From the NCBI GenBank assembly GCA_022984795.1, contig JALIHJ010000006.1:248001-312000 (forward strand): a DNA stretch of 64,000 bases, written 5' to 3'. Of the stretch, positions 1 through 7,442 are shown in pieces. The stretch comes from Fabrea salina. Lineage: Eukaryota; Ciliophora; Heterotrichea; Heterotrichida; Fabreidae. Within the stretch, counting starts at the first letter, position 1. Each line of letters begins with the position of its first letter. A program made the translations under genes and the position numbers. The notes beneath the pieces are model-generated. The model was not told the origin of the DNA. It saw only the letters and a list, made by a program, of their open reading frames with translations, and did no database searches.

Positions 1-443
1 TGAAAAGTTCTGTCGTAGTACCCTCCTCCGTAGCCTATTCTCATAAGCCTGTTGTCGAAGCCGAGCAAAGGGGTAAGTATTACGTCTGGAACCACTTCTG
101 GGAAGCTTTGTTCTGGACAAGGAATTCCGAATTTGCCAACTTTTAGAGAGTGTTCTTGGCAGTCCCACTCCCTAAAAACCAAAGAAGACCTAGTTGCCTT
201 AACAACTGGAAGACTTACTCTGAAGCCTTTCTGCTTCAATAATTTTAATACGAATTTGCAGTCGAACTCAGAATCGAGTGGGTAGAACCCCCCAATAACA
301 CTGTCAGGAGGAATCCTAGACAACAACTCCGGGAGTACTATTTCCTCCAAGTTCTGATAGTATTTTTCTATGTTAACTTTTTCTTGCCAGCACTTAGCTC
401 TTCTAACTTTAAGTTCTTTCCTCAAATCTCTTTTAAGTTCCAT
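1..443 (-). CDS. MTHFS: 5-formyltetrahydrofolate cyclo-ligase (3' end outside window)
   Basis: The minus strand reads without a stop from an ATG at 443 to the window edge, giving 147 codons. The protein carries the family signatures LTPLLGFD and GYGGGYYDR near its visible end, and a basic N-terminus with the LRKELKVRRA start typical of the family. Known role of the family: ATP-dependent conversion of 5-formyltetrahydrofolate to 5,10-methenyltetrahydrofolate in folate one-carbon metabolism. The last roughly 40 to 50 residues should lie beyond position 1. It is divergent from the next gene, with 19 nt between the start codons. Confidence 0.88.
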   Translation of the reverse strand, partial: MELKRDLRKELKVRRAKCWQEKVNIEKYYQNLEEIVLPELLSRIPPDSVIGGFYPLDSEFDCKFVLKLLKQKGFRVSLPVVKATRSSLVFREWDCQEHSLKVGKFGIPCPEQSFPEVVPDVILTPLLGFDNRLMRIGYGGGYYDRTF

Positions 444-462
444 TAACTAAATTCAAATATAA

Positions 463-1236
463 ATGCAGGAGCTTTCAAGCGACTTAGAGCAAGAAATTAA
501 GCAACTTTGTCAGCACAAAGAACAGTGCGTGCAACAAGGAGACTACTTACAAGCCGAAAAAATCTTTAAAAGGATAAAAAGCTTACAAAAGCAATCTTCA
601 CAGCAAAAGAAACACCAACTCAAAGCAAAACAAGACCAAGAAACTGAAGACGCAAAACACCAAGAACACCAGTTCTGGAAAAACTTCAACCAGCAATGGG
701 AACAAGTTACTCAAAAGTTCCAGCACGACTTCCAACTCCACTTTGAGCAAACCAAGCAGAAACAAGCCACTGAGTTCCAAAACTTTAAAAGAAACCTAGA
801 AACTACCATACCTCTGAAGCCCAAACCCCTTTCAAAGAAACTCGAGTTCATCAAGTGCAGAGACAAAGCTATCAAGCAAGAAGACTACAAAACTGCCCAC
901 TACTACTCGCAAGAAATCAAAGCTTGTGAAGAACAAGAACTCAAAATAGCAGAAGAGTCCCGCAGAAGACAAATTGAGTCAGCCCTTGAAAAAAAAGCCA
1001 TGCAACAAAAAAACGAACTTGAAGCCTTCAAAGAAAAAACGCGGCGCCAGTTTGACGAAATTAAAAAAAAGAGAGAAAGCGAAATGGAAAAAGCTAGCAA
1101 GAAAATAGTTAACTCCCAAAAGGTCTTAGAAAGAGCCCAGTCTTACGAAAAAAACTTTGCAGAGGGAAGTCTTAAGAACCCAACAGCTAGCAGGGTTTTC
1201 TCAGGTAGAAACACTCCTTTGTCTAAAACTGAATAA
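463..1236 (+). CDS. Lys/Glu/Gln-rich coiled-coil protein
   Basis: 257 residues, almost entirely predicted charged helix with no membrane segment. Two related stretches are visible, QGDYLQAEKIFKRIKSL near residue 25 and KQEDYKTAHYYSQEIKAC near residue 135, which look like helical hairpin repeats. The tail is Ser/Thr-rich (ASRVFSGRNTPLSKTE). The start is preceded by AAATATAAATG, the start context seen at many genes here. I do not recognise a family; a cytoskeletal or ciliary structural protein is possible but not shown. Its coding sequence runs head to head with MTHFS and ends 12 nt before the aldo-keto reductase on the other strand. Confidence 0.75.
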   Translation: MQELSSDLEQEIKQLCQHKEQCVQQGDYLQAEKIFKRIKSLQKQSSQQKKHQLKAKQDQETEDAKHQEHQFWKNFNQQWEQVTQKFQHDFQLHFEQTKQKQATEFQNFKRNLETTIPLKPKPLSKKLEFIKCRDKAIKQEDYKTAHYYSQEIKACEEQELKIAEESRRRQIESALEKKAMQQKNELEAFKEKTRRQFDEIKKKRESEMEKASKKIVNSQKVLERAQSYEKNFAEGSLKNPTASRVFSGRNTPLSKTE

Positions 1237-1248
1237 TTTTCCTATACA

Positions 1249-2151
1249 TTAATCAAAAAGGTGTATTCCAAACAACTCGTAAGGGTCACAGTGCATCTCT
1301 CTAGTGGAAATTGAATCTATTGCTTGGATGTCTTCTTGTGTGAGCTCAAGACTTGCACTGTCTAAGTAGTGCCTCATAGTGTCTAGGCAAACACACTTCA
1401 CAATCGGAGCACAGCCTTTAACTAGACACCACTTCAAAAGCACCTGGGCAGGGGTTTTGTGGTGTTTCTGGGCTACTTCTGCAAGGGTCTCGTCATCAAT
1501 AACTCTTTTGTGGCTAGAAAGCCCATGGATATCTCTATAGGCACAAGGCACCACTCCAAGCTTTTTGCAGAAGTCCACTAGTTTGCTTCTAGGCAAGTAA
1601 GGAGTTACTTCTATCTGGTTGACTATCGGAGGAATCCTTGCGTAACTCATCATGTCGTTTAGCAAAGCTACGGTCCAGTTACAAACTCCTACGTGCCTTA
1701 CAAGTTTGAGTTCAACTAACTCCTCCATTTGACTCCAAACTGCTTGCAAAGGGAACTGGTCTAACTCCACTTCTCCAAACTCAACCTTAGGTGGGTCTTG
1801 GTCATCGTACTTCAAAGCTAAGGGCCAATGTAACAAATACAAGTCTAGATAGTCTACTTTCAGGCGCTTCAAAGAGTTGATGCAGGCTTGCTTCACGTCT
1901 CTATAGTGAGAAGGCCACACTTTGCTAGTTAAAAAGAGCTGGTCGCGTGAAACCACTTGACTCTTGAAAATGTGAGCCAGAGTGTCTCCTATGATAGCTT
2001 CGTTGTGGTAAGCCGAAGCTGTGTCAATGTGTCTGTAGCCAGTGTTGATGGCGTTAATAAGTGTCCTTTCTATTTCGTCTTCCTGGACGTTGTAAGTTCC
2101 AAGTATCAACAAAGGCATCTTCTGACCAGTCGGAAGTTCGATTTCAGTCAT
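1249..2151 (-). CDS. Aldo-keto reductase
   Basis: 300 residues, the usual length of an AKR TIM barrel. The catalytic tetrad is visible: Asp and Tyr in DTASAYHNE (about residues 42-50), Lys in LTSKVW, and His in YLLHWP. VGVCNW corresponds to the conserved VGVSN(F/W) strand, and a C-terminal cofactor-binding region follows. The family reduces aldehydes and ketones with NADPH; the substrate cannot be told from sequence. ATG at 2151 is preceded by CTATAAAT. The start lies only 13 nt downstream of the SECIS-like hairpin of the peroxidase gene before it on the same strand, so its promoter must overlap that gene's 3' UTR. Confidence 0.9.
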   Translation of the reverse strand: MTEIELPTGQKMPLLILGTYNVQEDEIERTLINAINTGYRHIDTASAYHNEAIIGDTLAHIFKSQVVSRDQLFLTSKVWPSHYRDVKQACINSLKRLKVDYLDLYLLHWPLALKYDDQDPPKVEFGEVELDQFPLQAVWSQMEELVELKLVRHVGVCNWTVALLNDMMSYARIPPIVNQIEVTPYLPRSKLVDFCKKLGVVPCAYRDIHGLSSHKRVIDDETLAEVAQKHHKTPAQVLLKWCLVKGCAPIVKCVCLDTMRHYLDSASLELTQEDIQAIDSISTREMHCDPYELFGIHLFD

Positions 2152-2164
2152 ATTTATAGTTATT

Positions 2165-2210
2165 AGTTCTCCAGCTACTCCTAACTTTCAGAGCAGCCTT
2201 CACTTGAACT
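2165..2210 (-). promoter_or_regulatory. SECIS element of glutathione peroxidase gene A
   Basis: On the minus strand the hairpin begins 6 nt after the stop codon. Basal strands are AGUUC and GAACU. The core has UGAA opposite GGAG, giving the tandem G.A pairs of a SECIS quartet. The upper stem GCUGCUC pairs with GAGUAGC, and the apical loop UGAAAGUUAG has its A-run exactly 11 nt after the core UGA. These are the sequence hallmarks of eukaryotic selenocysteine insertion elements. Confidence 0.85.
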
Positions 2211-2216
2211 CAAAGT

Positions 2217-2720
2217 TTACAACAACTTTTCAATGTCTTGAGTGAACTCCGAAGGGAAAGTCCTTGGGCCGTAGTATCCCTTTACTTCTCCGTTTCTGTC
2301 AACTAAAAACTTGCCGAAGTTCCAGCCAATTTTTCCTCCTTTCAGGCTGCTGTGGTACCTCAAGTACCAGTACAAGTCGTGGGCGTCTTTTCCGTTCACG
2401 TCTACTTTCTCGAAAAGAGGGAAATTGGCATTTCTGCTGCGGGCAAATTCTTGGATTTCTTGAGGGGTGCCTGGCTCTTGTCTCAGAAACTGGTTGCAAG
2501 GAAAGGCTAGCACAGAGAAACCTCTGTCTTGGTAGTTGCTTTGGAGTTCTCTTAGTTGTTGGTAGTGCTTTTCAGTGGTGCCTCATTTGCTCGCTACGTT
2601 GACTATGAGCAGCACCTTTCCGCTGTATTCGTTCATAGTTATGGGAGTTCCGTCGATTAACTTGACTGGAATCTCGTACAGAGACGAGTACCTGGGTGGG
2701 GCCATTGGTTTGTTCCCCAT
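2217..2720 (-). CDS. Selenocysteine glutathione peroxidase A (TGA = Sec46)
   Basis: The frame opens at MGNKPMAPP (2720) and runs to TAA at 2217, 167 residues, with an in-frame TGA at 2585-2583. That TGA sits in LLIVNVASK-U-GTTEKHY, exactly the catalytic selenocysteine site of glutathione peroxidases. The rest of the catalytic tetrad is present: Gln in FPCNQF, and Trp-Asn in GWNFGKFLVD. The short monomeric form resembles GPx4/PHGPx, which reduces hydroperoxides with glutathione or thioredoxin. Frame and homology continue unbroken on both sides, so TGA is read as Sec, not a nonsense mutation. It is the last of three tandem paralogues on the minus strand. An upstream ATG at 2768 exists, but the paralogues support the MGNK start. 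Confidence 0.93.
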
Positions 2721-2823
2721 TATTATCAGATTCCAAGAATAAATGAAGGAAAAATTTGTCGGTAGCACTCCAAGTCAGGAAACTAAAAATGGAACAGAAG
2801 GATTTTTCAGTATTTTAGGTGAA

Positions 2824-2985
2824 TTAATTAAATCTCTTGGAAGTCTCAATCAGAAACTTGCCAAAGTTCCAACGCAGTTTGGAGGCTTCTATGTGTTTTT
2901 TGTAGCTTGACCACAAGTTCCTAGCTGTTATCCTGAGAAAGTCCAGGCTCCCTAGACTTTTCTGTAGCCATTCAGGCTTCACCAT
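2824..2985 (-). CDS. Small ORF resembling a glutathione peroxidase C-terminal fragment
   Basis: A 53-codon reading frame (ATG at 2985, TAA at 2824) lies between peroxidase genes B and A. Its middle reads KLRWNFGKFLIE, matching the WNFGKFLVD strand of the neighbouring enzymes, and it is preceded by NLWSSYKKHIEASK, which loosely aligns with LYWYLRYHSSLKGGK. It lacks the VNVAS-U and FPCNQF parts, so it cannot be an active peroxidase. No SECIS-like hairpin follows it. Most likely it is the remnant of a fourth array member or a partial duplication; whether it is expressed is unknown. Confidence 0.55.
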   Translation of the reverse strand: MVKPEWLQKSLGSLDFLRITARNLWSSYKKHIEASKLRWNFGKFLIETSKRFN

Positions 2986-3007
2986 TATAATTTATTAACT
3001 TAACTTT

Positions 3008-3055
3008 TAAGTTCTCAGGCAGAGACAAACTTTGGTCAAAGCCGTCACTTGAACT
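3008..3055 (-). promoter_or_regulatory. SECIS element of glutathione peroxidase gene B
   Basis: It begins 6 nt after the stop codon. Basal strands AAGUUC and GAACUU pair. The core is UGAC opposite UGAG. The upper helix has GGC/GCC and GAC/GUC separated by a small internal loop, and an AAA lies 11 nt after the core UGA. Basal helix and spacing match the other two elements, but the upper helix is weaker. Confidence 0.8.
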
Positions 3056-3061
3056 TTGGAC

Positions 3062-3559
3062 TTACAACAACTTTTCAATGTCGGGAACTATGTCGTTGGG
3101 AGCGGTGTTAGGTTCGTAGTACTCAATAACGTTTCCTTTCTTGTCAACTAAAAACTTGGCAAAGTTCCAAGGAATGTTTCCACCCTGCAGTCTGCTGTGG
3201 TACCTTAAGTACCAGTACAAGTCGTGGGCATTTTTGCCAATAACGTCTATTTTCTCAAACATGGGGAAATTTACCCCTAACCTGGAAGTAAAAGTTCTGA
3301 TTTTTTCAGAGTCGCCTGGTTCTTGCTTGCCGAACTGGTTGCAAGGAAATCCTAATACCACAAAACCTCTGTCTCTGTACCGCTCTTGTAGTTCCACTAG
3401 TTGTTTATAATCCCTTTCAGTGTAGCGTCACTCACTAGCTACATTCACTATAAGTATTACTTTATCGATGAACTTCCCCATGGTGGTGGTAGTTCCATCT
3501 AGGTAATTCGCTTGTATTTCATAGATGGTGTTTTGAGCTGGGGGCTGTTTATTCCCCAT
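3062..3559 (-). CDS. Selenocysteine glutathione peroxidase B (TGA = Sec44)
   Basis: ATG at 3559 (MGNKQPPAQ) to TAA at 3062, 165 residues, interrupted only by TGA at 3430-3428. The codon lies in LIVNVASE-U-RYTERDY, the catalytic site. GFPCNQFGKQEPG and IPWNFAKFLVD supply the Gln, Trp and Asn of the tetrad. Residues flanking Sec differ from gene A (SE-U-RYT against SK-U-GTT), so the copies are old enough to have diverged while the TGA was kept. This is a monomeric GPx4-like enzyme. It is transcribed in the same direction as genes A and C and has its own SECIS. Confidence 0.93.
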
Positions 3560-3622
3560 AATGTTTATAAATCAACCATTTTAGGTAAGTATTTTTCAGT
3601 ACTTAAAAAGGTGTTTAATTAT

Positions 3623-3670
3623 AAGTTCTCGAGTTAAGACAGGATTTAGCCTTAACTTTCACTTGAACTT
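3623..3670 (-). promoter_or_regulatory. SECIS element of glutathione peroxidase gene C
   Basis: The cleanest of the three hairpins, starting 5 nt after the stop codon. AAGUUC/GAACUU basal helix, UGAA opposite CGAG in the core, and a perfect 7-bp upper stem AGUUAAG/CUUAACU. The 12-nt apical loop GCUAAAUCCUGU has its AAA 11 nt after the core UGA. The upper stem shares no sequence with that of gene A yet pairs fully, which supports a conserved fold. Confidence 0.88.
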
Positions 3671-3675
3671 GTAGC

Positions 3676-4176
3676 TTAAAGCAAGTTTTCGATGTCGCTG
3701 ACGAACTCGCTAGGAGAGACCCTAGGCTCGTAGTAACCAGCAATGTTTCCGCTTCTGTCAAGTAAAAACTTTCCAAAGTTCCAGCTAATATCTCCACCAT
3801 TCAAACTGCTGTTGAGTCTTAGGAACCTGTAAAGAGGGTGGGCGTTAACTCCATTGACTTCTACTTTCTCAAACATTGGGAAGTTAACTCCTTTAGAAGC
3901 GGCAAAGGCTGATATCTCTTCCGGAGTGCCTGGCTCCTGCCCTCCGAACTGGTTGCAGGGGAACCCCAGCACTGAAAAGCCTCTGCTTCCGTAGCGGTTC
4001 TGGATTTCTACGAGTTCTTTGTAGGTTTTGCTTGTCAGACCTCACCTACTGGCTACGTTGACTAGAAGCAGCACGTTTCCTTTGAACTGCTCTAAGCTCG
4101 CAGCGGTTCCGTCGAGCTTTTTGAGGGGGATTTCAAAGATTGAAGAAAACTGAGGCGGTGTCACGTTGCCCCTCAT
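3676..4176 (-). CDS. Selenocysteine glutathione peroxidase C (TGA = Sec45)
   Basis: ATG at 4176 (MRGNVTPPQF) to TAA at 3676, 166 residues, with an in-frame TGA at 4044-4042 inside LLVNVASR-U-GLTSKTY. FPCNQFGGQEPG and ISWNFGKFLLD carry the other catalytic residues. It is the first gene of the array on the minus strand, 25 nt after the SAM-domain gene. As in the paralogues, no conserved part of the enzyme is lost at the TGA, so decoding as selenocysteine is the simplest reading. Its substrate class (lipid hydroperoxides) is inferred from the short GPx4-like architecture. Confidence 0.93.
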
Positions 4177-4201
4177 ATTTATTAGAACATTCGATGGTTA
4201 A

Positions 4202-4738
4202 TTATCCGTACATCTCAAGGTCAGGGCTTGACACCTGGGCTTTGGCCATCTCTTTGAGTTTGCTGAGTTCTTCTAAAGCTCTGGAGTACTGCTCAAGGTC
4301 AAGGTTAGCTATTGCCTGCAAGGTGCCCATCACATCATTTCTCACTTGAATCAGGTTGTCCAACTGGTTCTGCACTCCTGTGAGTTGGGAGTCGATTTGG
4401 TGGGTGTTTCCATTGTAAGACTGTGGTTTGTGGACTGCTGTAACTTGGGGTTCAAGTTGGGGAGCGTTTCCATTGTAGGGTTGTGTGCACTGGGGAGTTT
4501 CTACTTCCATGGTGTTTTTGTGTGTGTCTGCTGGTGGTCCTTTGAGCTTGGTTTCTTCAATGAACCTTCTGAGTTTGAATGTGTGTCCTTTAAGCATTCC
4601 AGCATTCCTCATAATGCTTTCAAGGTCGTTTGGAGAAAGGTCTACTAGTTGTTGGAGGCTGTTGATGTTTTGTTTTTGGAAGTTAGGTGTGTAGTTCCCT
4701 AAGGAAATACTATCCAAGGCTTGTTGTATTGTAGTCAT
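4202..4738 (-). CDS. SAM-domain protein
   Basis: 178 residues. Residues about 10-65 read as a sterile alpha motif: LGNYTPNFQKQNI, LVDLSPNDLESI and AGMLKGHTFKLRRFIEE match the helix pattern, including the final G-H-x-x-K-L-R-R helix. The middle is Gln/Asn/Pro-rich with imperfect repeats of QPYNGN and QSYNGN. The C-terminal part (NQLDNLIQVRND onward) is a short coiled coil. SAM domains mediate protein oligomerisation or RNA binding; which applies here is not visible. It lies 25 nt upstream of peroxidase gene C on the same strand. Confidence 0.8.
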   Translation of the reverse strand: MTTIQQALDSISLGNYTPNFQKQNINSLQQLVDLSPNDLESIMRNAGMLKGHTFKLRRFIEETKLKGPPADTHKNTMEVETPQCTQPYNGNAPQLEPQVTAVHKPQSYNGNTHQIDSQLTGVQNQLDNLIQVRNDVMGTLQAIANLDLEQYSRALEELSKLKEMAKAQVSSPDLEMYG

Positions 4739-4773
4739 TTAAGTTTATTAGGGGGGTCTATTTTAGTTATTAG

Positions 4774-7404
4774 CTAAGTATTTATTTCTTTGCGGTCTGA
4801 GTTTTCTTCATCCACTTTTGCAGAGTAGGGGTTTCCAGGCCCTATGAAACAAAGCACTGCAGGCAAAAACACCAGTCCGTGTGCCATTCCAAACACTACA
4901 ATTCCGAAGAAGCACTTAAAAAAGGCTGTGAAGATGTAGGAGTCCGCAACACTCAGCATAAGTACAGCTAACAAAGTAGAGATCCCTCCATTGAGCACAC
5001 TGATTCCAATCTTGTCAAGTGCTTCAATTACTCTAAGTTTCTTGGTGTCTCCTGAAGAGACCTTGAAAGTATGAGTCACATGGGAAGTGTAGTCTACTGA
5101 TATCCCAATAGCAATGATTACCTGGGTAATTGTAACTACATTCAGAGTTTCGTCCCAAAAGTAAAGCAGACCTAAAAGGTCCACTACAATCATCCCTACT
5201 AAACTAACCACGAAAAAAGCTGCATACAAGTCAGCCATTAAAAATAAAATGATTGTAAATACTGCCACTAAGGAGCACGTTATTGAAATCGCAGTTTCTC
5301 TTCCGAAGACTGCGTAGTGCTCTGCCCATATTAGTGACTCGCTTAGTGGAAAAGTATAGCCAGGTCCGTAGTCATCAGTAATCTTTCTGATGTCTTCCAT
5401 AAAGTCCAGAAACTCCTGTGCTTTAACTAACCTCCTGATGGAAGCTTTAATTATAGTGCCTTGAATGCTTCCTTCCTCCATGTTGATAACTCCTTGGAAA
5501 ATCTTTCCTTGGTCAGTCAGCCAGGTGCTAAGGTACTCACTAAAGCTACTTTCAGGAACTAAACCATCCTCATCCAAGTTGCCTTGTCCACCTACCCAAG
5601 AGTTGAACTCTTTGTACCAACTGCTTAGAGTTCCCTCTATGATCCAGTTTTCAGTGCACCCCTCACAGCTTTCGAGTTTGTCATACAAAGTTTTGAACTG
5701 TGTTTGGGCTTGCTTTGAGTAAAAGTCTGCTTTTTCTGTAAAGATGTTTAGTTCACTGAGTTGGTTTGCAAAGTACTCGTCTCTAACGTCAATAGTTTCT
5801 TTAATATAAAAATCGTCTTCTACAAACCATTCAACGTCAAAGTCAAGTTGCAGCTGACTGAGTCCATAAATACTCACACCTAAAAACGCAACAAAGCAAA
5901 CAATCACCGAAATGCTTACTGCAGGCTGTACTACAGCTTTGGCGTAGTAGTCACGCATCAACTTCTTGGAAAAAGACTCTTTTTCAGTTCCGTCTTCTTT
6001 CACAGTGAACTTACAAGCAACCTCAGGCTTCCAGAAGCAAGCTCCCCAGCAGTCGCCTATTTTCTTAGAAGACCTCCAAACGTCGTAAACCAGCACAGCT
6101 GAAAACAAAGTCAGCAAATTCACGTAAGCCAAAAGCAACCCAATAGAGGCATAAATGCAGAAACTCCTAATTGCAAACAAAGAAGTGATGCTTCCCATCA
6201 AAAAGCTCAGAACGTTAGTCAGGGTAGTTATAGTCACAGACACCCCTGCATGCTTCATCATGTACCTTATCTTGTCCCCAGGTTCAAGTTCTTCAGGAGC
6301 TTGTTCTAGGTTAAATACCAAAACAAACATGTCGTCAACTCCTATTCCCAGTAGCAAGAAAGGCAGCACTTGCGTTACTATTGACCCGTCTAGTCCAAAG
6401 TAACTCCCTATGCCTATGGCCTCGATGTAAGAAGCCCCCACACTTAAAATCCCTATGAAAGCCATGAAGAGTCTGGACTTGTAGGTGTACAGTTTGCCCA
6501 AAGCTAAGAAACACCACACTATTATAAGCACAAGTCCAAACTGGACCAGTTGGAGGTCGCCCTCTACTGACTCGTCAGTGCCTCTGTCTATGCCTGTTGA
6601 GCAATAGAGGTAAACTTGTATGAACACAGAGTCTTTGTTGAAATCCTGTGCAAATTCTTCCATAGCTTCTTCGTAGCCCCTGAGTCTCTCAAAGTTGTCA
6701 TCTAGTTCTAAGTTGAACTGCCAAGAAATGGCCTGGGCTTCTAGAATGTCGTTAGAACCATCAGAGTTAGTCACCACTGTTTCAGGAGTAGTTTTTCCAA
6801 AAAGCCCATTTACAGTGATGTAAGAAGTTGTTTCTTCCGAGAAAGCGTTTTTTCCTGACTGGATTTGATCTAGCAGTTCGTCATTGTTTGCAGCTTCTAT
6901 GCTGTAAACAGTAGGTTCTTTTTCATAGAACTCAAGTGGGTGGGAACTAACATCACAAGGGGACTCAGGAGTAGGCCTAGTGCATATGTCTCCATAAGTT
7001 TCGCCTTCGTACTTTACTTCACTCTTGAGTCTAGTGTCGAATTTCTGGATTTCTTTGAAAACTTCTAGATCAATTACGTTTTTTCCAGGTTCTTTGTGAG
7101 TCAAGTAAACAGTAGTAGGCCGAGCGTCGCTTTCAAAAAGCTCGTTTGCCCTGTCCTTGTCGTTGATTCCACGTGAGTTTTGGGGAACCCACAGCTTGAC
7201 TCCATCTTCTTCTTCGTTGTGCAAAGAAAATCCATACCCAAAGGCTGGAATCACTAGTAAAGAAATTAGTATAACTAGCCAAGGCTTCTTGTACACAAAC
7301 TTGCCCCAGGAGTCGAAGTAGTCCTCCAGTTTTTGGTTCAGTTTGCTTGAGAACCTTGAAAGGCACTTCTTTGACTTTGTGAGGCATTCTTTAAGTCCCT
7401 TCAT
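4774..7404 (-). CDS. Patched/NPC1-like RND membrane transporter with sterol-sensing domain
   Basis: 876 residues with two halves, each a single TM helix, a large luminal or extracellular loop and a five-helix bundle, giving about 12 TM segments. GIGVDDMFVLV (first half) and GISVDYTSHVTH (second half) are the paired acidic motifs of RND permeases in TM4 and TM10. The segment around LLLGIGVDD also covers the sterol-sensing domain. Loop cysteines (DICTRPTPESPCD, CEGCTENW) suggest disulphides. The length and lack of a cytoplasmic tail are closest to PTCHD-type Patched-related proteins. Lipid or sterol transport is inferred from the family; the cargo is unknown. Confidence 0.88.
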   Translation of the reverse strand: MKGLKECLTKSKKCLSRFSSKLNQKLEDYFDSWGKFVYKKPWLVILISLLVIPAFGYGFSLHNEEEDGVKLWVPQNSRGINDKDRANELFESDARPTTVYLTHKEPGKNVIDLEVFKEIQKFDTRLKSEVKYEGETYGDICTRPTPESPCDVSSHPLEFYEKEPTVYSIEAANNDELLDQIQSGKNAFSEETTSYITVNGLFGKTTPETVVTNSDGSNDILEAQAISWQFNLELDDNFERLRGYEEAMEEFAQDFNKDSVFIQVYLYCSTGIDRGTDESVEGDLQLVQFGLVLIIVWCFLALGKLYTYKSRLFMAFIGILSVGASYIEAIGIGSYFGLDGSIVTQVLPFLLLGIGVDDMFVLVFNLEQAPEELEPGDKIRYMMKHAGVSVTITTLTNVLSFLMGSITSLFAIRSFCIYASIGLLLAYVNLLTLFSAVLVYDVWRSSKKIGDCWGACFWKPEVACKFTVKEDGTEKESFSKKLMRDYYAKAVVQPAVSISVIVCFVAFLGVSIYGLSQLQLDFDVEWFVEDDFYIKETIDVRDEYFANQLSELNIFTEKADFYSKQAQTQFKTLYDKLESCEGCTENWIIEGTLSSWYKEFNSWVGGQGNLDEDGLVPESSFSEYLSTWLTDQGKIFQGVINMEEGSIQGTIIKASIRRLVKAQEFLDFMEDIRKITDDYGPGYTFPLSESLIWAEHYAVFGRETAISITCSLVAVFTIILFLMADLYAAFFVVSLVGMIVVDLLGLLYFWDETLNVVTITQVIIAIGISVDYTSHVTHTFKVSSGDTKKLRVIEALDKIGISVLNGGISTLLAVLMLSVADSYIFTAFFKCFFGIVVFGMAHGLVFLPAVLCFIGPGNPYSAKVDEENSDRKEINT

Positions 7405-7442
7405 ATTAATTACACTGAAATAACTGAGTTACTAGTACATAT

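Noticed and set aside
52-285. 77-codon plus-strand frame at the left edge
   Set aside because: It is antisense to the well-supported MTHFS frame on the minus strand and has no coding character.
598-780. Hydrophobic Leu-rich minus-strand frame inside the first coiled-coil gene
   Set aside because: It is the mirror of a Lys/Gln/Glu-rich coding sequence. Similar Leu/Phe/Ser-rich shadows occur opposite other coiled-coil genes.
2583-4044. The three TGA codons as nonsense mutations making the peroxidases pseudogenes
   Set aside because: All three lie at the same catalytic position, and the frames and conserved motifs continue on both sides. Each gene also has its own SECIS-like hairpin.
2217-4176. 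TGA as tryptophan, as in some heterotrichs such as Blepharisma
   Set aside because: Trp is TGG throughout, including the WNF motif of the same genes, and at least two genes end in TGA (36173-36175 and 54419-54417 on the minus strand).
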